Assembly (NCBI RefSeq): GCF_013377755.1
Contig: NZ_JABXWR010000001.1
Span: forward strand, 1,127,104-1,191,103
Reading direction: 5' to 3'
Origin: Methanofollis tationis
GTDB taxonomy: Archaea > Halobacteriota > Methanomicrobia > Methanomicrobiales > Methanofollaceae
DNA length: 64,000 bases
Both the position numbers and the translations under genes were made by a program. Below, one piece after another: positions 7,416-16,283 of this stretch. The notes beneath the pieces are model-generated. The model was not told the DNA's origin and made no database searches. It was given only the letters and a program-made list of their open reading frames with translations. Positions within the stretch are counted from its first letter, which is position 1. Every line of letters starts with the position of its first letter.

Positions 7416-8708
7416 TCACACCCCCTCCAGCTCCCGGAACCGGAAGACCACCCGCCACTCCTGCTGCTCCCTGAGCATCACCTCGTTCGCCTCCTCCAGG
7501 AGATCGCAGAGGTCGTCCATCCGCTCGGCCCGGCGGATGCGGAGCGTGATCGACGAGAGATGATGGAGCATCGCCGCCGCCCGCTCGGCATTGTGGCGGT
7601 ACTCCCGCTGGATACGGATCGCCGAGAGGGAGGCCGCCACCGCCGGCAGCACGATGGTGGCGGCGGCGAGCAGAGCGCCGTCGTGGTGCACGGCCCCTGA
7701 GGCATGGGCGGCGGCGGCGATGAGGGTGGCGATGAAGAAGAACTCCCCCGCGTGGAGGAGGAGGTCGTACCACCGGCGGTTGTGCCTTTCTGTCGCCGCG
7801 TAGAAATCGACCTGCCGGTCGATCCAGGCCGAGAGCAGGAAATGCTTCAGGGGTTCGAGCGGGACCGCAAGAGAGCAGTACTCCAGCGGGCGGACGTCAA
7901 GCAGCCCCTCAAAGGCCCGGGACATCCAGTCGTCGGCATGGTGGGTGAGGGTGATCCCCGGATGGGTGCCCGGCACCGAGCAGCGGACACAGACAAAACA
8001 GAGGAAGATCGCCGACCTGATCCGTTCGGCAAGAAACCGGTAGTCGAGCCACTTGCGGTGCCAGTCCAGCGTGCGGGCGGCGATCAGCAGCAGGATGGCG
8101 GCGATCGCTCCCACCTCGACCCAGATGAGGGAGGGGAGATCGGGAAGGAGGAGCGCCTGCACCGTGACCGCCGCAATCGCCACCGCAGAAAGGGCATAGA
8201 CCGCCGTCCCGGCGCCGAGGTGCAGGAGACCGTAGCGGTCGGCAAGGATCCTGGTCCGCGCATAATGGGGGAGAAGCGATGCAGCGACCGGTTCGAGCAG
8301 AGCGGCGTCCAGACCGGCGGCGCGGAGCTGGCCCTGGATCGCCGCGGTGCGCTCATCCACCTGCCGGCCAATCCGTTTCGCGTCCACCCGTTCGGCATTG
8401 TAGGCGTCGAGCGAACGCAGCGTCGCCAGAAAACCACCTGCACCTGGCCCCTCGACAACGCCGCCGCCATCCATGACCCGGAAGACCGGGACGCCCGAGA
8501 AGCGTGCGGCGGCAATGAGACCGGCAGGTGCGTCGGGAAAAACGACGACCAGATCGCAGCCGTCGACCTCCTCGACAGACACCGCCCGGACAGCGAACGT
8601 GCGGGGCGTACGGGCAAGGACCGCATCGATACGCCCGATCACACCGGCAGGATCGCCGGCCCCGGCCGTGCCGACGGCGAGATCGATCTGCAGGGCGAGC
8701 GGGTCCAC
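7416..8708 (-). CDS. Multi-pass membrane protein, SLATT-like (SMODS/SLOG-associated 2TM) with N-terminal Rossmann-like domain
   Basis: I chose GTG 8708, which has GGTGAGG upstream and follows the HEAT gene stop by seven bases; the longer open frame is low-complexity Arg-rich shadow. Residues 1-110 contain CDLVVVFPDAPAGLIAAARF, compatible with a Rossmann/SLOG-type fold. A transmembrane hairpin then begins with ADRYGLLHLGAGTAVYALSA and ends with WHRKWLDYRFLAERIR, the pattern seen before and after the paired helices of SLATT domains. A second two-helix membrane unit follows near residues 330-385, then a cytosolic helical tail. SLATT proteins are thought to be pore-forming effectors of nucleotide-signal defence systems. 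No nucleotidyltransferase is adjacent, so a defence role is only a hypothesis. Confidence 0.6.
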   Translation of the reverse strand: MDPLALQIDLAVGTAGAGDPAGVIGRIDAVLARTPRTFAVRAVSVEEVDGCDLVVVFPDAPAGLIAAARFSGVPVFRVMDGGGVVEGPGAGGFLATLRSLDAYNAERVDAKRIGRQVDERTAAIQGQLRAAGLDAALLEPVAASLLPHYARTRILADRYGLLHLGAGTAVYALSAVAIAAVTVQALLLPDLPSLIWVEVGAIAAILLLIAARTLDWHRKWLDYRFLAERIRSAIFLCFVCVRCSVPGTHPGITLTHHADDWMSRAFEGLLDVRPLEYCSLAVPLEPLKHFLLSAWIDRQVDFYAATERHNRRWYDLLLHAGEFFFIATLIAAAAHASGAVHHDGALLAAATIVLPAVAASLSAIRIQREYRHNAERAAAMLHHLSSITLRIRRAERMDDLCDLLEEANEVMLREQQEWRVVFRFRELEGV

Positions 8709-8715
8709 AGGCGCC

Positions 8716-9279
8716 TCACCCCTGCCCGAGGGCGTCCCTGATCGCCCGGCGCACCGCGCCCGAGGGCTCGCCCTCGAGCGCCGCCCGCAGGGCCGCCTCA
8801 TGCCCGCCGATCTCGCCAAGGGCCCATGCCGCCGCTTTGCGCGCCGGCGGGTTCGCATCCCCGAGCACCCGGGCGAGGGCGTCCCCGGCCGCGGGATCGG
8901 CGATCAGGCCGAGCGCCCTCGCGCCCATATAGCGGACATGGTCTTTCTCGTCTGAGAGCGCACGCACCAGCGCCCCCACGGCCCGCCGGTCGCCGATCAG
9001 GCCGAGGGCCTCGGCCGCCCGGTAGCGGAGGCGCCAGTCTGGATCCCTGAGCACCGGGATGAGCGCCGTCACCGCCGGCGACCCGATCGCTGCCAGCGCC
9101 CGGGCGGCCTCTGCCCTGACCGCCATAGCGGGATCGCGCAGCGCTGCAAGAAGCGGGCCGGTCGCCGCCGCATCCCCGGTCCCGCCGAGGAGCAGGGAGG
9201 ACATCCGTCTGATCCGGGCGTCTTCGGCGCCGCCGAGGGCGAGGGTGAGCGCCTCCTCCCCAATCTTCTCCTGGTTCAT
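8716..9279 (-). CDS. HEAT-repeat protein
   Basis: The real gene starts at ATG 9279, divergent from ppk1; the longer open frame is a shadow of that gene. It encodes 187 residues made of about five to six HEAT/PBS-lyase-type repeats, with recurring units such as RAEAARALAAIGSPAVTAL, RYRAAEALGLIGDRRAVGAL and RYMGARALGLIADPAAGDAL. No catalytic residues are seen, so it is probably a scaffold. It is seven bases upstream of the SLATT-like membrane gene on the same strand, which strongly suggests co-translation and a shared function. Confidence 0.8.
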   Translation of the reverse strand: MNQEKIGEEALTLALGGAEDARIRRMSSLLLGGTGDAAATGPLLAALRDPAMAVRAEAARALAAIGSPAVTALIPVLRDPDWRLRYRAAEALGLIGDRRAVGALVRALSDEKDHVRYMGARALGLIADPAAGDALARVLGDANPPARKAAAWALGEIGGHEAALRAALEGEPSGAVRRAIRDALGQG

Positions 9280-9343
9280 GCAGGTGATCTCGCCCTCCTC
9301 CCTCAAACTACTTGTGGCAAAAAAACGAGAGAGTGTGATCAGC

Positions 9344-11389
9344 ATGGCGGCATTCACCCCCGGCGACCCGGCGCTGTACATCAACCGCGAGCTCTCCTGG
9401 ATCGAGTTTGACCGGCGCGTCCTCGAAGAGGCCTTCGACCGCACCCACCCCCTCCTGGAACGGGTGAAGTTTCTCTCGATCTTCTCCTCGAACCTCGACG
9501 AATTCTTCATGATCCGCGTGGCCGGGCTGCGGCGGCAGATCGCCTGCGGCGCCCTCGAGGCCCCGCCCGACGGCATGAGCCCACAGGAGCAGATGCAGGC
9601 GATCCGCAAGCGCCTCGTCCCCCTCCTCCAGGAGCGGCAGCGGTGCTGGGAGGAAGAACTCCTCCCGGCCCTGGAGAAGGAGGGGATCGTCGTCCACCGG
9701 GCAAAAGTCCTCCCGGAAACGGCGCAGGAGGCGATCAGGAAACGCTTCTTCGAGGAGGTCTTTCCGGTGCTCACCCCGATGGTCATCGACCCCTGCCACC
9801 CCTTCCCGGCGATCTCGAACCTCTCCCTCAACCTCGCCGTCGCCGTCAGAAACCCGGCCACCGGCGAGCGGGCGCTCGCGCGGGTGAAGGTGCCGACCGA
9901 CCTGATCCCCCGCCTCCTCAGGGTGCCCGGGATGGAGGGGCACCACCTCGTCTTCATCGAGGAGGTGGTGGCCGCAAACTTAGACCTCCTCTTCGTCGGC
10001 ATGGAAGTGGAGGAGTGCCACGCCTTCAGGGTCACCCGCGACGCCGACATGGAGATCGAGGAGGACGAGGCCTCTGACCTGCTCACCGCCGTCGAGGAGG
10101 GGATGGAACTCCGCCGCCGGGGCGCACCGGCCCGCCTCGCCGTCACCACCTCGATGCCCGGGTGGATCCGGGAGCGCCTCGCCGCGCACCTCGGCCTCCC
10201 GCCGATCCAGGTCTACACCACCGGCGGCCCCCTCGGCATGGCCGACCTGATGGAGATCGCCGGGATCGACCGGCCCGACCTCAAAGACCCCCCCTTCCTC
10301 CCGGCCGTGCCGGCCGAGTTCACCCGGGGCACGCCGGCGATCCCCGCCCTTTCGGGCCGGGACCTCCTCCTCTACCACCCCTACGACAGTTTCGCCCCGG
10401 TCGTCGCCGTCCTGCGGGAGGCGGCGCACGACCCCGCGGTGCTCGCGATCAAGCAGACCCTCTACCGGGTCGGCCCCAACTCCCCGATCGTCGCCGCCCT
10501 GATGGAGGCGCGGCAGAACGGCAAGCAGGTGACCGCGATCATCGAGTTAAAGGCGCGGTTCGACGAGGAGAACAACATCGGCTGGGCCCGGGCCCTGGAA
10601 GGCGCCGGCGTCCATGTCGTCTACGGGCTCACCGGCCTCAAGGTCCATGCGAAGGTCTGCCTGATCGTACGAAAGGAGAGGGACGGGATCGTCAGGTACG
10701 TCCACCTCGGCACCGGCAACTACAACGCCCAGAGCGCCAGGGTCTACACCGACATCGGGCTCTTCACCACCGACCCGGCGATCGCCGCCGACGTCTCCGA
10801 CCTCTTCAACGTCCTCACCGGCGTCTCGCGCAAGGCCGACTACCGGAAGATCCTGGTCGCCCCGGTCTCGATGCGCAAAGAGATCCTCGCACGGATCGAA
10901 GGGGAGATCGAACGGCAGCGGGCGCACGGGGACGGCCGGATCATCTTCAAGATGAACGCCCTCGTGGACCGGGAGTGCATCGACGCCCTGTACCGCGCCT
11001 CAGAGGCCGGCGTCCAGGTCGACCTGCAGGTGCGCGGCATATGCTGCCTGCGCCCGGGCATCCCGGGCGTCTCTGAGCGGATCACGGTCACCTCGATCGT
11101 CGGGCGGTTCCTGGAGCACGCCCGGATCTACGCCTTCGGCAGCGGCGAAGTCCTCCTGGGCAGCGCCGACCTGATGCCCAGAAACCTCGACCGGAGGGTG
11201 GAGGTGCTCTTCCCGGTGGAGGACCCGGCGATCAGGGCCGGGCTCCTCCGGGTCCTCGCCGTCCACCTGGAAGACGACGTCAAGGCAAGACGGCTCCGCC
11301 CGGACGGGTCGTACGAGCGGCCAGAGACCGGCACCTGCAACGCCCAGACGTGGATGATCGCCCACCGGCCGGGCGGGGAGGGGCCATGA
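9344..11389 (+). CDS. ppk1: Polyphosphate kinase 1
   Basis: The enzyme transfers the gamma-phosphate of ATP to polyphosphate, reversibly. The N-terminal domain begins YINRELSWIEFDRRVLEEA, and SSNLDEFFMIRVAGL is a PPK1 hallmark. The catalytic region has FDEENNIGWARALEGAGVHV and KVHAKVCLIV with the phospho-accepting histidine, plus HLGTGNYNAQSARVYTDIGL. About 681 residues, full length. The start at ATG 9344 is preferred; GTG 9335 is in frame. The longer frame upstream overlaps the divergent HEAT gene and is not coding. Its stop overlaps the ppx start (ATGA), so kinase and phosphatase are coupled. Confidence 0.96.
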   Translation: MAAFTPGDPALYINRELSWIEFDRRVLEEAFDRTHPLLERVKFLSIFSSNLDEFFMIRVAGLRRQIACGALEAPPDGMSPQEQMQAIRKRLVPLLQERQRCWEEELLPALEKEGIVVHRAKVLPETAQEAIRKRFFEEVFPVLTPMVIDPCHPFPAISNLSLNLAVAVRNPATGERALARVKVPTDLIPRLLRVPGMEGHHLVFIEEVVAANLDLLFVGMEVEECHAFRVTRDADMEIEEDEASDLLTAVEEGMELRRRGAPARLAVTTSMPGWIRERLAAHLGLPPIQVYTTGGPLGMADLMEIAGIDRPDLKDPPFLPAVPAEFTRGTPAIPALSGRDLLLYHPYDSFAPVVAVLREAAHDPAVLAIKQTLYRVGPNSPIVAALMEARQNGKQVTAIIELKARFDEENNIGWARALEGAGVHVVYGLTGLKVHAKVCLIVRKERDGIVRYVHLGTGNYNAQSARVYTDIGLFTTDPAIAADVSDLFNVLTGVSRKADYRKILVAPVSMRKEILARIEGEIERQRAHGDGRIIFKMNALVDRECIDALYRASEAGVQVDLQVRGICCLRPGIPGVSERITVTSIVGRFLEHARIYAFGSGEVLLGSADLMPRNLDRRVEVLFPVEDPAIRAGLLRVLAVHLEDDVKARRLRPDGSYERPETGTCNAQTWMIAHRPGGEGP

Positions 11390-12921
11390 ACCGGGCGGCG
11401 GTGCCGCCGGGGGGCAGGGTCGCCGCCTTCATCGATCTCGGCACCAACTCGGTCCGCCTGCTGATCGTCAGGCTCAACGAGAACGGCTCCTACACCGTGC
11501 TCACCAGGCAGAAGGTGACCGTCCGCCTGGGCGAAGGGGAGTTTGAGAGCGGACGCCTCCAGCCTGCGGCGATGGAGCGCACCGTCCTCGCCTGCAAAAA
11601 CCTCATGGAGGCGGCCCGGGGCTTCGGGGCAGACGAGACCGTGGCGGTCGCCACCTCGGCGACGCGGGAGGCGGAAAACCAGGACGAGTTCCTGGCATTG
11701 ATGAAAGAGGGAGCCGGCGTGGACCTTGAGGTGATCTCAGGGCTCGAGGAGGCCCGGCTCATCCACCTCGGCGTCGCGTCCGGCGGGGATACCGGCGGGA
11801 GGGAAGCGATCTTCATCGACATCGGCGGCGGCTCGACCGAGATCTCGGTCGGCGGCCACCACGCCCCCCGCCACCGGACAAGCCTGAAACTCGGGGCGAT
11901 CCGGCTCCCGGCCCTCTTCCCGCCGGATGAAGACGGCCGGATCGACCTGGAGACCTACGAGGCGATGCGGGCCTATGTGCTCGCCGCCGTCCGCCCGGCC
12001 CTCGACAGCTTCGGCGACATCGGGACCGACCTCGCCTTCGGGAGCTCGGGGACGATCGAGAACCTGGCGGCGATCGCCGGGGACCGGAGCCTCCTCGCCT
12101 ACACCGACCTCTGCGCCGCCCTCAGGAGGCTCTATCCGATGAGCCTGGAAGAGCGGCGGCAGATCCCGGCGATCAACCCGGGCCGCGCCGACATCATCGT
12201 CGGCGGCGGCGTGATCCTGGAGGTGCTGATGGCCGGGATCGGCCTCCCCGCGATCAGGATCTCCGACCGCGGGGTGATCGACGGGCTGCTGGTCGATTAC
12301 CTCAGCGGGTTCGAGGGGTTCCTGCAGGGCAGCCCGGTCCCGGTCCGCCGCCAGAGCGTCGTGCACCTGATGCGTGCCTGCCGCGCCGACGAGGGGCACG
12401 CCCACCAGGTGGCCCGCCTGGCCCTCCGCCTCTTCGACACCGGGGCGGCATCAGGCGTCCACGCCCTCGGCGAAGAGATGCGGGAACTGCTCGAATACGC
12501 CGCCCTCCTCCACGACACCGGAAAGATCATCGCCTTCCGCAACCACCAGCACCACTCCCGCTACATCGTCGAGAACGCCGGCATGGTCGGGTTTTCCCGG
12601 CGGGAAACCCTGATCATCGGCGAGACCGCATGCTTCCACCGCAAAAAAGCCCCGTCTGAAAAGGCGCTCATCGCCGCAGGGCTCGATCCCGCGGGGGCAA
12701 AGGCCGTGCGGACCCTCTCGGCCCTGCTGCGGATCGCAGAGAACCTGGACCGCAGCCAGCTGGGCCTCGTAAACGACGCCGCCCTGAGGGGAGAGGGGGA
12801 GGGCGTCGTCATCGAGGTCAGGAGTCAGGGCGGGTGCGACCTCGAGATCTGGGGCGTGCGCGACGCCCTGCCCGCCGTCGAGAAGTGCCTCGGCCGCAGG
12901 GTGGAGATCAGGGTCGCATGA
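11386..12921 (+). CDS. ppx: Exopolyphosphatase, Ppx/GppA family with HD-type C-terminal domain
   Basis: The N-terminal ASKHA-fold part has AAFIDLGTNSVRLLIV, AVATSATREAENQ, IFIDIGGGSTEISVG and FGSSGTIENLAAIAGD, which form the phosphate-binding loops of Ppx/GppA. The C-terminal part has an HD-like helical domain (AALLHDTGKIIAFRNHQHHS) as in long bacterial Ppx. It releases phosphate from polyphosphate ends and may also act on pppGpp in bacteria. The start at ATG 11386 overlaps the ppk1 stop, with GGGGAGGGG upstream. Synthesis and hydrolysis enzymes in one operon imply tight control of polyphosphate level. Confidence 0.94.
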   Translation: MNRAAVPPGGRVAAFIDLGTNSVRLLIVRLNENGSYTVLTRQKVTVRLGEGEFESGRLQPAAMERTVLACKNLMEAARGFGADETVAVATSATREAENQDEFLALMKEGAGVDLEVISGLEEARLIHLGVASGGDTGGREAIFIDIGGGSTEISVGGHHAPRHRTSLKLGAIRLPALFPPDEDGRIDLETYEAMRAYVLAAVRPALDSFGDIGTDLAFGSSGTIENLAAIAGDRSLLAYTDLCAALRRLYPMSLEERRQIPAINPGRADIIVGGGVILEVLMAGIGLPAIRISDRGVIDGLLVDYLSGFEGFLQGSPVPVRRQSVVHLMRACRADEGHAHQVARLALRLFDTGAASGVHALGEEMRELLEYAALLHDTGKIIAFRNHQHHSRYIVENAGMVGFSRRETLIIGETACFHRKKAPSEKALIAAGLDPAGAKAVRTLSALLRIAENLDRSQLGLVNDAALRGEGEGVVIEVRSQGGCDLEIWGVRDALPAVEKCLGRRVEIRVA

Positions 12922-12932
12922 AAGAAAAAACC

Positions 12933-12939
12933 TTTTTTT
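12933..12939 (+). terminator. Poly-T terminator after ppx
   Basis: A run of seven T residues follows the ppx stop, as expected of archaeal intrinsic termination. The AAAGAAAAAA immediately before it can pair weakly with the T run. Confidence 0.55.
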
Positions 12940-12981
12940 AAAGCCCTGTGCTCTTTCAATCAAATTTTAAAAAGAAAGAAG

Positions 12982-13054
12982 CGCCCAGGACGGAATTCGA
13001 ATCCGTGTCGATGCCGTGACAGGGCATCATGATAGGCCTCTACACTACCTGGGC
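12982..13054 (-). tRNA. tRNA-Asp (GTC)
   Basis: Read on the minus strand, the acceptor GCCCAGG pairs with CCTGGGC and the discriminator is G. The D arm has GTAGTGTAGAGGCCTATCA, the anticodon loop is CTGTCAC giving GTC, and the T arm contains GGATTCGAATCC. All stems pair. CCA is not encoded. It lies ten bases from tRNA-Tyr on the same strand, so the two are probably one transcript. Confidence 0.95.
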
Positions 13055-13064
13055 TCATTGCAGA

Positions 13065-13169
13065 TCCCGCCTCCCGGAGTCGAACCGGGGACATCGCGGT
13101 AGCCGCGCGGTTACCGAAACGGCAAACCAAACTACAGCCGCGCACTCTACCAGTCTGAGTTAAGGCGGG
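13065..13169 (-). tRNA. tRNA-Tyr (GTA) with 31-nt intron
   Basis: The acceptor CCCGCCT/AGGCGGG with the C1-G72 pair and A73 is diagnostic of archaeal tRNA-Tyr. The anticodon stem CGCGG pairs with CCGCG; the loop starts CTGTAG, giving anticodon GTA. A 31-base intron (13101-13131) lies after position 37, the canonical archaeal site removed by the bulge-helix-bulge endonuclease. The T arm CCCGG-TTCGACT-CCGGG is intact. The gene is upstream of tRNA-Asp. Confidence 0.93.
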
Positions 13170-13242
13170 TATTGCGTTACATAGGTGGGTTAAGGGAGTT
13201 ATTAAAGGTATTGGTGGCGTCGGATGCCGGAGGAGGCACCTT

Positions 13243-13250
13243 TTTATACT
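13243..13250 (+). promoter_or_regulatory. TATA box of the LeuA/CimA gene
   Basis: TTTATACT after an AGGAGGCACC purine-rich stretch lies about 25 bases before ATG 13270. Transcription would begin at or next to that ATG, giving a leaderless mRNA. This supports 13270 as the real start even though the frame is interrupted 34 bases later. Confidence 0.5.
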
Positions 13251-13269
13251 GCAACATCGTTTTTTGAGT

Positions 13270-14839
13270 ATGTCTCACACCAACGCAGACACAACCGCAA
13301 CGAGGGGGAATCGTTTTCTTTGTCCCCGGAAATGCACGTAAGAACATAGCTCTTTTCGACACCACCCTGCGCGACGGCGAACAAACGCCGGGCGTCTCCT
13401 TCACCATCGATCAGAAGGTAGAGATCGCCCGCCAGATCGCTGCGATACGGGTCGGCACCATCGAAGCCGGATTCCCCGCCTCTTCAGCCGACGAGCTGGC
13501 TGCGGTGAAGGCGATCGCCGCCGCAGAGACCGGGGCCCGGATCTGCGGGCTCTCGCGGATGAGAAAGGACGACGTCGACGCCTGCATCGAGAGCGGCGCC
13601 GACATGATCCATGTCTTCATCCCGACCTCGGACATCCAGCGGGAGCACACGATCAAAAAGACGCGCCGGGAGGTGATCGAGGCCACCGGGGCGATCGTCG
13701 CCTATGCCCGCGACCACTTCGACCGCTGCCTCTTCTCGGCGATGGACGCCACCAGGACCGACCCGGACTACTTAATCCAGGTCTGCCGGGCGGCCGTCGA
13801 CGCCGGGGCGACGACGGTGAACATCCCTGACACCGTGGGCGTGATGACGCCCTCGGCGATGAAGGAGCTGATCGCCCGCGTCGTTAAAGAGGTGAACGCC
13901 CCCATCGACGTCCACTGCCACAACGACTTCGGGCTCGCCGTCGCCAACACCCTGGCCGCCGTCGAGGCCGGGGCCGCCCAGGTCCAGGTGACCGTGAACG
14001 GCATGGGCGAACGGTCAGGCAACGCCGACCTCGCCCAGACGGTGATGGCGCTGGAGGCGATCTACGGGATCGAGACCGGGATCGAGACTACCCGCCTCGT
14101 CGAGACCTCAAGGCTCGTCTCGCGCTATGCCGGGATCAGCATCCTGCCCTACCAGCCGGTCGTCGGCGAGAACGCCTTCTCGCACGAGAGCGGGATCCAC
14201 TCCCACGGCGTCCTGGAGCGCTCCGACACCTTCGAGCCCGGGATCATGACCCCGGAGATGGTCGGCCACCGGCGGCGGCTGAAGCTCGGCAAACACGCCG
14301 GCCGCCACGCCGTCAGGCAGACGCTCGCCGACGCCCACATGAGCCCGGACGAGGCCCAGCTCGACGTGATCATGGAGAAGATGAAGGCAATCGCGGGCCG
14401 CGGCCGGCGGATCACCGACGCCGACCTCTACGCGATCGCCGAGGAGGCGATGGGCATGGCCGGCGTCGCCCATGCAGTCGAGCTGCGGGACATCGCCATC
14501 CTCACCGGCAACCACGTGATGCCCACCGCCTCGGTGAACCTGACCGTGGACGGCATCGAGAAAGTGGCGTGCAGCACCGGCAACGGCCCGGTGGACGCCG
14601 CCATGAAGGCGATCCTGGGCTGCCTGCCCAGGCCGGTCCACTTAAAAGAGTTCTCGGTGGAGTCGATCTCCGGCGGGACCGACGCCATCGGCCACGTCAC
14701 GATCGCCGTGGAGGACGCCTCGGGCCGCATATTCGACGCCTCGGCCTCCTCCGACGACATCATCATCGCCTCGGTCGAGGCGATGGTGAACGCCATCAAC
14801 CTGCTCCAGCGGGTGCAGGGGAGCGAGAAAAAGGAGTGA
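13270..14839 (+). CDS. 2-isopropylmalate/(R)-citramalate synthase family enzyme, frameshift near 5' end
   Basis: The enzyme condenses acetyl-CoA with a 2-oxoacid (leucine or isoleucine/coenzyme B branch). [37 protein letters not shown] and [20 protein letters not shown] are the catalytic motifs, and a LeuA regulatory domain with [11 protein letters not shown] and [15 protein letters not shown] ends the protein. The catalytic frame has no ATG, GTG or TTG between an upstream stop at 13265 and GTG 13505, which lies inside the domain. ATG 13270 opens another frame ([13 protein letters not shown]) that joins exactly if one G is removed from the G run at 13304-13308, giving 522 residues, the family length. 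LeuA versus CimA cannot be decided here. Either a sequencing error, a mutation or programmed frameshifting explains this. Confidence 0.82.
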
Positions 14840-14859
14840 CGCTTCTTCCCGGTCACACC

Positions 14860-14866
14860 TTTTTTT
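14860..14866 (+). terminator. Poly-T terminator after LeuA/CimA gene
   Basis: ACCTTTTTTTCC follows the stop codon by about 20 bases. The following 430 bases to the prefoldin gene carry no credible gene, only a dispersed palindromic repeat. Confidence 0.5.
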
Positions 14867-15071
14867 CCGGGTCTTTCCCCCTTTCACGCGGGTGATCCCT
14901 CCATCATCTCACGGCATGGGCACTGCAGGCGTGCATTTCCCGGGGAGGGCCATCGTGTCCTTCGCACCTGGAGGGTGGGGAAGACGGGAGATCCGGTGCG
15001 CCTCGCCCCGCGCATGCGATAGGGGCAGGGATGGACAAAACACTCCGGCTCGCCCATCGATCAATGTTCAT

Positions 15072-15152
15072 CGACAGATGCGCCGCTCAGCCTGTCCCCG
15101 CATATCCAGGGGCAATCGTGCGCGGGGGTCCGGGTGTGAAACCGCCGGCACC
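15072..15152 (+). repeat. Dispersed palindromic GC-rich repeat, copy 1
   Basis: This copy shares about 80 bases, including CCCCGCATATCCAGGGGCAA and GCGCGGGGGTCCGGG, with 63254-63335. It ends in a degenerate palindrome (CGGGTGTGAAACCGCCGG). It sits in the 450-base gap between the LeuA/CimA gene and prefoldin, where nothing else is visible. Related palindromes occur at 27121-27254 and 54912-54970. Confidence 0.65.
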
Positions 15153-15293
15153 ATTGATCCAGGAACGCCATCCCCCCCTGTTCGGATAAAAGCCCCACGC
15201 CAGAGAGGAAGGAGCATTTCAGAACGGAACGCATCCTTACCGGCACTGAAAGGCCATGGAAAGCACAAACAACAATTCTGCGAAAAAAAAGAT

Positions 15294-15653
15294 TTACGAG
15301 GCCTGCGGAGCGCCGCCGCCGACCGCCTGCTTGATCTGGGCCTGCAACTGCTCGAACTTCGCCTGCAGGGCCTTCGCCTGCTTGTCGAGGGACTTGATGC
15401 GCAGGTCCAGAGTCTCGGCCTTCTCGCCGAGGTCGGCGAGCACCTTCTCCTTATCCTTCTGCATCATCACGGTGCCGACATTCACATAGACGGGTGCGTC
15501 GTCGGCGACCTCTTTCAGCTCCTCGACGGCGCGGTTCGTCTCCTTCACTGCCATCTCGTACTGGGCCTTCTGCCCCATCACGGTCTGGAGCTGCTGCTGG
15601 ATCTGCTGCAGCATCGCAAGCTGCTGCTGCACTCTGGGTGAAACACTACTCAT
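15294..15653 (-). CDS. pfdB: Prefoldin subunit beta
   Basis: A 119-residue coiled-coil protein. The N-terminal helix (RVQQQLAMLQQIQQQLQTVM) and the C-terminal helix (LDLRIKSLDKQAKALQAKFE) flank a short beta hairpin (PVYVNVGTVMMQKDKEKV), as in archaeal prefoldin beta. It assembles with the alpha subunit into a hexameric holdase that delivers unfolded proteins to the thermosome. It overlaps pcc1 by eight bases and is the last gene of the translation/proteasome superoperon. Confidence 0.95.
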   Translation of the reverse strand: MSSVSPRVQQQLAMLQQIQQQLQTVMGQKAQYEMAVKETNRAVEELKEVADDAPVYVNVGTVMMQKDKEKVLADLGEKAETLDLRIKSLDKQAKALQAKFEQLQAQIKQAVGGGAPQAS

Positions 15654-15888
15654 GCCTGATCATCTCCTGGAGTTCATCTGCCACATTGACCAGCCGGAGC
15701 CACATGTTCAGCGCCGCCCGCAGGGCATGGACGTCGGCCGCCTCGACCCTGAGCACCAGGGTCTCGGGGTCCTGGAGGGCGACCTCCTCGCGTGAACGGG
15801 AGCCCTCGACCTCACCGGCCTCAGGGGCGAGGGCGCGGTAGAGGACGGCGGCGTGTGGCGTCGCAAAGCGAAAGACCGCCTCATGCAT
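15646..15888 (-). CDS. pcc1: KEOPS complex subunit Pcc1
   Basis: An 80-residue alpha/beta protein, with FRFATPHAAVLYRALAPE at the start and LRVEAADVHALRAALNMWLRL at the end matching the Pcc1 fold. KEOPS makes the t6A modification at position 37 of ANN-decoding tRNAs. ATG 15888 overlaps the stop of the upstream gene (TGATG); GTG 15891 is a possible alternative. Its position between the Brix-domain and prefoldin genes is conserved in euryarchaea. Confidence 0.9.
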   Translation of the reverse strand: MHEAVFRFATPHAAVLYRALAPEAGEVEGSRSREEVALQDPETLVLRVEAADVHALRAALNMWLRLVNVADELQEMIRHE

Positions 15889-16283
15889 CACTGCGCCAGC
15901 TCCAGCACGATCTGTTTCTTCTGCTGCCCGTCAAAGACGATGGACGGAGCCCCGGCTTCTGCCGGTTCTGCATCACAATATCTTTTCAGGACCTCATAAA
16001 CCGATTGGTCGGCGATCCGCAGGGTGCGGTCGATCAGACCCTCCCGAACGGCGATCCGCACCGACCTGACCGGACGATCGAGGGCAACCTCTCCGCCCTC
16101 GTCCACCACCACAAGACGGATCGTCCCGTGCTCACGCGTAAAAAGTATGACGGCCTCGTCGGAAAGAGCCGCAAATCCGGTCTTTCCGCGGGCCAGATAG
16201 CGGGCGCCGGTGGCAAAGGCGAGGTGCCGCGCAAGCGCCCGCAAATCGTCCGCTGCTTTTCTGGAGGTGGTGACGACGGTCAT
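15888..16283 (-). CDS. Brix-domain ribosome biogenesis protein
   Basis: A 131-residue protein matching the archaeal single-domain Brix family: [19 protein letters not shown] at the N-terminus, [12 protein letters not shown], and a C-terminal half with [15 protein letters not shown]. Brix proteins are likely rRNA-binding factors for large-subunit assembly, related to Imp4. It overlaps rpoP (ATGA) and pcc1 (TGATG), showing tight coupling in the superoperon. Confidence 0.85.
   Translation of the reverse strand: MTVVTTSRKAADDLRALARHLAFATGARYLARGKTGFAALSDEAVILFTREHGTIRLVVVDEGGEVALDRPVRSVRIAVREGLIDRTLRIADQSVYEVLKRYCDAEPAEAGAPSIVFDGQQKKQIVLELAQ

Noticed and set aside
7704-8741. 345-residue plus-strand open frame opposite the SLATT-like gene
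   Set aside because: No hydrophobic or domain pattern. The opposite strand has clear membrane helices and a coupled upstream gene.
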